This document shows, one piece after another, positions 57,695-64,000 of a stretch of DNA of 64,000 bases; position 1 is the first letter of the stretch, and every line of letters starts with the position of its first letter. The position numbers and the translations under genes are program-made. Source of the stretch: Opeltia flavorubescens (Eukaryota > Ascomycota > Lecanoromycetes > Teloschistales > Teloschistaceae). The stretch is from NCBI GenBank assembly GCA_000442125.1, contig KE546972.1, positions 642,022 to 706,021 on the forward strand, written 5' to 3'. A model generated the notes under the pieces. It was given only the letters and a program-made list of their open reading frames with translations, ran no database searches and had not been told where the DNA came from.

Positions 57695-59146
57695 AAAATT
57701 ATGGTATTCATGTTTAGGGCTGCCTATATGCGATATAATCCGCCTATTCTTAGTCGGTGAGTAGTTTTTAAGTCATTATTGGGGCGAAAAGTCGTAGAAA
57801 CATATCAAAAGCGATGATTGGAAATCGAAATGGGTCGTTTCACCCTTGCTCGTGAAGCTTGGCATTAATACCCTGATACCGCCGTAGTCCCAATGCGTAT
57901 TAGCCAAAAATGTTTCCGACAACAGATATTCAGCATCAGTCAGTCCTTCTCCTTCCTCTCTTACACTGAAGACTCGCTTTGTATCTGCTCCGTCTGTGGG
58001 ACTTTTTCTATAGCATTGTACTGTGCTGGTATCATCCTCTTCTCCGACGTGAAAACTCGATCCTTGAACAAGGATCCATCCAGCATGGCTCCAGGCCAGA
58101 ATAGTAAGTCTAACATAGAATCTTTCACTGTCATTGTCGTCGCGTACGCTTTACTTTCTTCTGTGATTTCCTTCTACTACCCGTGATGGAATTTTTGACT
58201 GCTCCTGGATCGAAATCCCGGTGCTACTGATGGCTTCTGCACTCTTGGCATCTGAAAATCGCGGAGGTTCGAGATTGACCAGCAAATTCAATGACGAAAC
58301 TCGAGAATGCCTGGTAAACTGGCCAAACAGTACATAATACTGGTGGACTCAGCTCTGAAAAGAACTGAATCGAGGTAGTTCCGCAGCACTCGGCTTTGTA
58401 TCTATCTGTCTGGCCAACCTGCAGGAAGGATCGCCTCTACTGTCACTGCTGTCTCAGCGTCCAGATTGAGCTCCAGAATTACTAGTAATGAAGAACAAGA
58501 TCGTAAATAGCGAAAGACAGCATCTAGATCTGTCTTAGCTAACGAATTCTACTCTCGGTCAATCTTATGATCCTGCAGTCCTGGATATGCAACAGATCAA
58601 GGATTCTCTAAGGGACTACAACTTCAATGCCGGGGCTTTGCGGGTCATCTTGAGTCTTTTGTCCGCGTCGCGTCTAAGCTATAAAAGTCGTCCTTTTCGA
58701 AGGGAATTTAACAGCCAACACTTGTCACAACTGTTATTAGCACCATTCGAATATACTTCAAAATCAACAGAACAGAGAATCGATCCTTATCGATGTAACT
58801 CTGCGTCACTGGCCCAGCAAACTCTCCCGAGCAAACATGGATTTACGGGCCCGCCTTGGATCGGATCCCTGTACATGTCTGGAATCATTCCTGTGTCTAC
58901 TTGGTCTAAACTCTTGATTTCGTGTCCCGCCCTTCTAAGCCTCAGATTACTTTTCATCCATTCATTTGATGGCGAAGTTTATCTTAAGAATTTGTTCTTT
59001 CTACAGTCTCTGTCACGATTGTTGATTTGTTGCATATTTGTTTCCACTCCTACGCACAGCTTTAGCCATTTTGCAACGCGGACAAGCATAGCCAAATTGG
59101 ATGCAAAGCTGACACAAAGTCCCATAACATAGCGGCTCCTGGCTCA
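57695..59146. other. intergenic region, probable upstream exon of next gene
   Basis: 1.45 kb between ILV3 and the coding frame at 59147. It should contain the promoter and probably a 5' exon of the INO80-subunit-like gene: a CTGAC branch-like site at 59109-59113 precedes a CAG at 59144-59146. Frames at 57893-58186 and 58587-59132 (+) have hydrophobic or Ser-rich content but no family match. Confidence 0.4.
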
Positions 59147-60142
59147 GTGCCTCCGACTCTTCCTCCTTCTGTTGAGGCAGCGTATAAGCTCAAATGCATC
59201 GCCCTCAAGAAACGCATGGCCGAGCTTGACGATTATAATGATGCAACTCGCCAACGTGTTGTCCGTAACACGCGCGCCATCCGCAAAATGCGCCTTGAGC
59301 GTGCTTTCCTACTCAGAACCATTGGAGAGATCACCGAAAGAAAGGGACTGGCGATCGATGGATTTGCCGACCAAGACAGCGACGCCAGCAGCGACGGACC
59401 GCCAACGGTAAACTCATATTCACCCTCAAATCTCCCTCGCGACCAAATCAACTCATCATCCCAGCAGCCCCACGAAAAACCACTGCGCTCCAAGCGGAGC
59501 CATCGCCGTCCCCTCCTATCTCCCCCTCCTGCCCTTGCCCCATCAAGCACCCACGGCACCCCTCATCATCAATATCATTCATATGAAACCTCCTCCTTTC
59601 CTCCTCAACATCACTCTCAACCCTACCCCCGCCCCTCTATTCACACAAAACTACCAACCCTCACAAACGGCCACTTTCAACAATCTTCTTCCCAACCGTC
59701 TTCCTATCACCACCAACCCCAACCCACTATTCACCATCAACAACTTCAACACCCCCATCAACCGCCAAACCAGCACCCACGACCACAACAAACCCACCCC
59801 TACACCTTTGATATGCACCAACCCCCTCCCGATGCCTTCAACAACTGGCTTAATCAGTATGTCCGGATGAACCCGGATTTCCGCGACCTAACGGAGGAAG
59901 AACAGGTCAACAAGGCAAGGATGAGCTGGGAGCATTTGCCAAGGACGGAAATCGAACGTATGGAAAGGGAATATGAGGAGACGTTGGATCTTTGGGAGAG
60001 GCGGAGGCTGGAGATGGAGGCGAGGAGGATTCCGCAGGGGGCAGCAGGTGAGGGAGTAGTGGAACAAGAGGCTGAGGATGAGAGTATGGGTGGGGTTGCC
60101 GAGGAGGGGGCCCAGGGAGGGTTTACTGCTGTTAATGGGTAG
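59147..60142 (+). CDS. INO80 complex subunit-like coiled-coil protein
   Basis: About 331 residues. The N-terminal part SVEAAYKLKCIALKKRMAEL..RNTRAIRKMRLERAFLLRTI is the short basic coiled coil seen in INO80 complex subunit F-type and related chromatin proteins. The middle is His/Gln/Pro/Ser-rich and disordered. A conserved C-terminal block (FNNWLNQYVRMNPDFRDLTEEEQ..WEHLPRTEIERMEREYEE) follows. The expected start Met-Pro-Pro falls at 59147, where the genome reads GTG preceded by CAG. A spliced start, with the A of ATG from an upstream exon, is likely, so the true 5' end is unresolved. Role in chromatin remodelling is by family only. Confidence 0.65.
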   Translation: MPPTLPPSVEAAYKLKCIALKKRMAELDDYNDATRQRVVRNTRAIRKMRLERAFLLRTIGEITERKGLAIDGFADQDSDASSDGPPTVNSYSPSNLPRDQINSSSQQPHEKPLRSKRSHRRPLLSPPPALAPSSTHGTPHHQYHSYETSSFPPQHHSQPYPRPSIHTKLPTLTNGHFQQSSSQPSSYHHQPQPTIHHQQLQHPHQPPNQHPRPQQTHPYTFDMHQPPPDAFNNWLNQYVRMNPDFRDLTEEEQVNKARMSWEHLPRTEIERMEREYEETLDLWERRRLEMEARRIPQGAAGEGVVEQEAEDESMGGVAEEGAQGGFTAVNG

Positions 60143-60812
60143 GGGTTGGAAGAGAGGTTGGAAGAAGGTGGGGAGGGGAGAGGGGGAAGAGGGATTGTGA
60201 CCAATTCTTTTTGTTTCCGAGTTTTTGATCATTCAGGTTTAGGGTTGAGAAACGGGGTGAAGGAAGGGATGAGTGAAGTATGAGTACTAGAGGATGCTTT
60301 CGTAAGATCTGTGAAAGGCATAGGTTCTCGGTATGTTAGGAAATGCATGACATCCTGGTTAGATTTCGAATCTGTAGTGCATGACCAACTTGTAATATAA
60401 ATTACTCTTTTTCAAAAAGATATTCCAAGCAAGTAATTACTCAATAGCACTGGTGTATGTACCTATAGCTCTACAAGCTAAGTCCTGAACTCTAAGAATA
60501 TACACATACCCTCAACAGCCCTCCTTCTGACCTTCCACTCTTCGACAGACCGCGGCTTGTCGGAGTATCGAGGAGAAATGGTCGTCCACTGGGGTTACCA
60601 GAAATCTAGTGACCAAAAACACCGCACCTGCCAACAAAAACACCATCGCTAAACCTGAATTTTCGTAAGGGGGGTATGTATGTATTACCAAAACAACAAA
60701 TCCCAATGGGCAAAAGAGAGAAGAGGTTGCTTCGATTTTCAAAGCTGGTGCAAAACTGGGGGAAGAGCTTTCACGAAGGCTGGAATCTTCTGCCGAAAAG
60801 ATAAGGGTCGAC
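60143..60812. other. convergent 3' intergenic region
   Basis: 670 bp between the stops of the INO80-like gene (+) and the RMD1-like gene (-). A minus-strand frame at 60512-60859 overlaps the RMD1 end in another frame and is probably spurious. Confidence 0.5.
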
Positions 60813-62527
60813 TCAGTCGACGCCCGCATAAAGGTCCACGACGATATTGATGGCTGCAACTAGAATCTCTGCGGCGATGAGGACGATGACTATGACCAAG
60901 ATCAGAATTCAGACCAAATAATCAATCCTTCCCGGAATGAAACGGATCATCAAGAAAAGCTCAGAGTCAAGAGGTCAAACTCACCGATCCACTCCAAATA
61001 CTCCCCATGCCTCGTCCCCACCTGATCCTTCAGCACAGCCAGCAAATCGCCCAAAACCTCCAACCTCTCCGTCAACAATCCCACTCTTTGATCCATCTCC
61101 AGATAACTCCTCACCGCGCCGTAAACTGGCTCCAACTGCGGTTCCGCCCACATGAGCTCCGGGCTATCCAGCACACTACCCTGAAGATGGATATTAATCC
61201 TCAGTATAAAAAGCTGCCCAATCTGCTTATTGATTTCTGTCCTACTGAGTGCAATCCTGCCCGTCAATGCCAGCTGCTGCGGCAAAGGATGCGTGCTCGC
61301 AATCGTTGTGCTCAGGAGATCTTCGAAGAGACTGGTCTTGACGCTCTGGCTGAGGGCGTGGCTGATGGCGAGCTTTGTCATGTAATTCTTCTTCTCGCGT
61401 AGGCTGATGAAGTCGTTGTAAATGCGGGCTTGATACTCGCGCGTGTAGTAGAAGTTGAAATTCTCGGTTTGAATGTCTCCTGGAGCGAGCTTTTCGGATT
61501 CGAATTTGGAGATGTCGTTGAGGAAGCGGGTTTCTTGTGCGAGGGTCATTCCCCAGATTACGACCGTACCGTAATCAAAGAGGAAGACTTCGGGGGTATG
61601 GATTCGGGTGTCAAAGTCGAGGGTGTTTTCTTGGAGGAGGTGGTGGTGGGAGTCGGAATGAGGGGAGATGGAAGGGATGAGACTTTGGTGGTTGGGGATA
61701 GGGTGGGAACCGTCATCGAGTGTGGTGTCGCCGGCTGAGGTGTGGAGATCCAGGAATTCTTCTCGCCGATGGTGTGTTGTTTCTTCAATTTCGACGGCGC
61801 TGTCAGAATACCGGCGTTCGCGGTTTGGGCGTTCGATAGGAGTGTTTTCGAGGACGGCTGAGCTGACATTGTCATCGGGAGCTGACTTGTCGACCTTTGA
61901 GCGTTCATAGCTGTAAGGAGAGTAGATGCATTCGTCGAATTGCTTCGGATTGGCGCCGCGAGTCCGTGTTCGGCCTTTCAAAAATTTCATGACGCCTTCT
62001 AATCGATATGCGCCCGCCGTACAGTATGCGGTTACTCGAGGTAATTTGTCTCGATCAGCTTTCCCCAAGCGAGCAGCATCTCGACGAGCTGTAGGGTCCT
62101 TGATCCGCGTGAATTGGGAGTAAACGTCCCTTCCGCTCTCCTCATCGGGCCCCTCGTCTCCAGGATCTGGGTTCGGTAGGAGCTTGAGCTTCTGGGTATT
62201 TTTACTTGTTCTTTGCGGACCAATCTTTGAAGCAGGAGGGAGTGTTGGGGGAGCGGAAAGAGGAGAGCCATGACTGTTTCTTCTACGGAGCTTGCTGTTA
62301 AAGCTGGAGAGTACTGGGGGCCCATTCGCAGCGTTGCTGTGTATTGGGAGAGCGGGAGGTGGTGATTTAGCGGGTCGACGGGTGGATGAAAGAGTTGTCA
62401 GGCCGCCAGGATGATTGACGGTTGTATGTGGACTGAAGGTGACGGTTCTTTGAGGACGTGGTGGTTGTGCCACGATTGGAGTTGGCGGGGGAATAAGAGG
62501 TTCGGTCTCTTCTTCTGCAGGAGACAT
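60813..62527 (-). CDS. RMD1/DUF155 family protein
   Basis: Protein of the Rmd1/Sif2 (DUF155, YagE) family, needed for mitochondrial translation or sporulation-related processes in yeasts. Exons 60985-62527 and 60813-60889 give 539 aa in frame (intron GTGAGT..ATAG). The N-terminal about 150 residues are Pro-rich and disordered. The domain starts at RVTAYCTAGAYRLEGVMKFL, with the hallmark PEVFLFDYGTVVIWGMT and ENFNFYYTREYQARIYNDFI, and a helical second half (GTRHGEYLEWI). Splicing adds VIVLIAAEILVAAINIVVDL, the conserved C-terminal membrane anchor of this family. Compartment (vacuolar/nuclear envelope versus mitochondrial member) is not decided by the sequence; no clear presequence is present. 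Confidence 0.88.
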
Positions 62528-62939
62528 TGTGTTTTACAGTAGGAAGTAAGAGATAGCATTGACTATGAGAAACTTAGACTGGAACCATGATGATCAGGTT
62601 TGGACTACCAAGTTTGTGATTGAGCTCCATTTCATCCAGACCTAGAACGACGTCTCTTACTGAACAATTGGCCAATCCTATAGTTGACTTCGAGAATGAC
62701 GCCATACTGCTTTCGCTAAGCTCCAGGACAAGCTTCGCTTATGCCGGCAGTTGATAACGTCACACCATTATTGGTTAGGAAATTCACCGAGTCTAACGGC
62801 TGCAGCTGTCATTTGTTTTACGGCGAGAGATCGTATTATTATCATTACCAGATAACAAATTCGTCTTGACCGTTCGTCTACGAGCAGCGCGAAAGTGTCG
62901 TAATATGAAAGCTTTAACACTGGTTCAGCGCCAGCATGA
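62528..62939. other. intergenic region
   Basis: 412 bp between the UTP16-like stop and the RMD1-like start, both on the minus strand. It should contain the RMD1 promoter. No further feature was seen. Confidence 0.5.
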
Positions 62940-64000
62940 CTACCTACGGACAAATCCACTGCCCATCTTCCGCCTTTCCATGACCACTCTTCCTTTAGCC
63001 CCTGTCCTTCCAGCAAGCCACGACTCTCTGATTCTTTGGCTTGGTTTGGATACTTTTGGCGCTAACGATGCTTGTATCTCCTCCAGCACACGGATCCTAA
63101 CGTTACCATTCCTAACGTCTTTCGGCGGTTTGGACGTTTTATCGAGAAATCTGTGCTTCTTGTTGATAGGCGCACTGACCATGAGAGACTCTGGGGTTGG
63201 GAATCGGATCATAGGCTCTGCTGCTAAAATCTCGTTGGGCAATAATTCCGGCAGGGCGTCGTTGTTGGACCACTGAAAATCTGCTGAATGATTCCGAGGC
63301 GATGCACGTTCTTGGTCCGTGTTGTCATCGTCCGTAGGCGTTCTTGACCGAGTACCCTCGATTTTGTCCTCTTTTGCTTCTTTCTTTATAGCTTTAGCTT
63401 GTCGCTCAAGTAAATCATTCCGTTCCTTGCGCTTCTGCTTTTCCATCGCCTGTTGAGCCTCGATAGCTTTAGCAGTCTCCGCCGCTGCGGTGCGAGTCTT
63501 CTGTAGCCCAGTAGATTGAGAAACAACATCCGGCGCTTCGTCGTCACTTATTTCCACCTCAGAATCTTGAGTCACGTCACGCCTCGCGGGGTCTTCATGA
63601 GGCAAATTCGTGGAGACGGAGGCAGAGGGAGGGATGATGGTTTCATCACCCTCAAACCGTTTATGTTTTGACTTGTTGGGTTTGACTTCTGAGGGTGAAG
63701 AATCAGGAAGCGAAGGGCCAGCCATCGATGTAACTTCCATTTGCTTATCTTCTCTGCGTGACTTCTTCGCACTACTTTCAACCGCCTGTGATGGCTCTGT
63801 TGTAGACATGGAGGTTACCGGTTCATTCGCCACGGATTCTTCACGTCTTACAGGTGTTTTTGACCTTGATCCGCCGCTTTTCTGACTTGATTCCGTATCC
63901 GCCCCAGTCTTGAATACTCCGGTAGCTTGCAGTGGATCTCTCCCACTCTCTTGGGGCGAAGCATTGATACCCTCTTCGGGAACAGGTTTGCTCGCATTAC
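62940..64000 (-). CDS. U3 snoRNA-associated protein Utp16/Bud21-like, 5' end outside window
   Basis: The open frame runs unbroken from the stop at 62940 to the right edge, at least 350 codons, without a compelling start; the GTG at 63833 is not a real start. Most is charged and disordered (Lys/Glu/Ser-rich, with an Ala/Gln/Lys coiled segment TAKAIEAQQAMEKQKRKER). The end HRFLDKTSKPPKDVRNGNVRIRVLEE..SWLAGRTG..RRKMGSGFVRR matches the conserved C-terminus of fungal U3 snoRNA-associated proteins (Utp16/Bud21), components of the small-subunit processome in the nucleolus. Confidence 0.72.
   Translation of the reverse strand, partial: NASKPVPEEGINASPQESGRDPLQATGVFKTGADTESSQKSGGSRSKTPVRREESVANEPVTSMSTTEPSQAVESSAKKSRREDKQMEVTSMAGPSLPDSSPSEVKPNKSKHKRFEGDETIIPPSASVSTNLPHEDPARRDVTQDSEVEISDDEAPDVVSQSTGLQKTRTAAAETAKAIEAQQAMEKQKRKERNDLLERQAKAIKKEAKEDKIEGTRSRTPTDDDNTDQERASPRNHSADFQWSNNDALPELLPNEILAAEPMIRFPTPESLMVSAPINKKHRFLDKTSKPPKDVRNGNVRIRVLEEIQASLAPKVSKPSQRIRESWLAGRTGAKGRVVMERRKMGSGFVRR

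Noticed and set aside
58587-59132. 181-codon plus-strand open frame upstream of the INO80-like gene
   Set aside because: Ser/Leu-rich random-looking sequence without conserved blocks; probably leader or intron sequence.
1-64000. tRNA, rRNA or CRISPR features
   Set aside because: No tRNA-like arm pattern, rRNA sequence or regularly spaced repeats were found by eye; a dedicated search could still reveal a small RNA gene.

Overview
The window is nuclear DNA of a filamentous ascomycete (Pezizomycotina). Protein-coding genes carry short introns (about 44-115 nt) with GT-AG borders and CTRAY-type branch sites. They encode typical fungal proteins: clathrin light chain, coronin, kinesin-14, Oma1, Ilv3, and a RING-PH-VWA protein. 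One long A+T-rich island shows the CpA/TpG depletion left by repeat-induced point mutation (RIP). A class cannot be fixed from this sequence; Leotiomycetes-like is only an impression. Isolated n bases (4626, 26047, 30129, 39552) indicate a draft assembly. Exon boundaries were inferred by eye. For nearly every complete spliced model the exon lengths sum to a multiple of three; the ankyrin gene is the exception and appears frameshifted.

Layout. 0.2-12.5 kb is housekeeping: PUS1 (-), clathrin light chain (+), coronin (-), LOA1/VPS66-like acyltransferase (-), kinesin-14 (+), and a GNAT acetyltransferase (-). 12.5-27 kb is sparser and accessory in character: a small secreted protein, a fructosamine-3-kinase facing a LYC1-type acetyltransferase, a HeLo-like/ankyrin protein with a frameshift, another GNAT, a second LYC1 paralogue, and a stand-alone RapZ-C-like domain. 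27.8-33.4 kb holds a methyltransferase-like membrane protein and a Ste5/Far1-architecture RING-PH-VWA protein. A 2.7 kb gene-free stretch follows. 36-42 kb has a divergently transcribed cytochrome P450 and type III polyketide synthase, a candidate two-gene biosynthetic unit, followed by an aspartate aminotransferase. 42-51 kb has an F-box/WD40 protein, Oma1 and a Prr1-like kinase.

51.5-55.7 kb is a 4,223 bp DNA transposon relic with about 195 bp terminal inverted repeats and a TA target duplication, heavily RIP-mutated. It ends 97 bp before the proposed ILV3 start codon. 55.8-64 kb returns to housekeeping: ILV3 (+), an INO80-subunit-like coiled-coil protein (+), an RMD1/DUF155 protein (-), and a UTP16/BUD21-like protein (-) running off the right edge.

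Most housekeeping genes act independently. The functional groupings worth attention are the PKS-P450 pair, the FN3K-LYC1 neighbourhood (both concern lysine amino groups), and the transposon inserted in the ILV3 upstream region.
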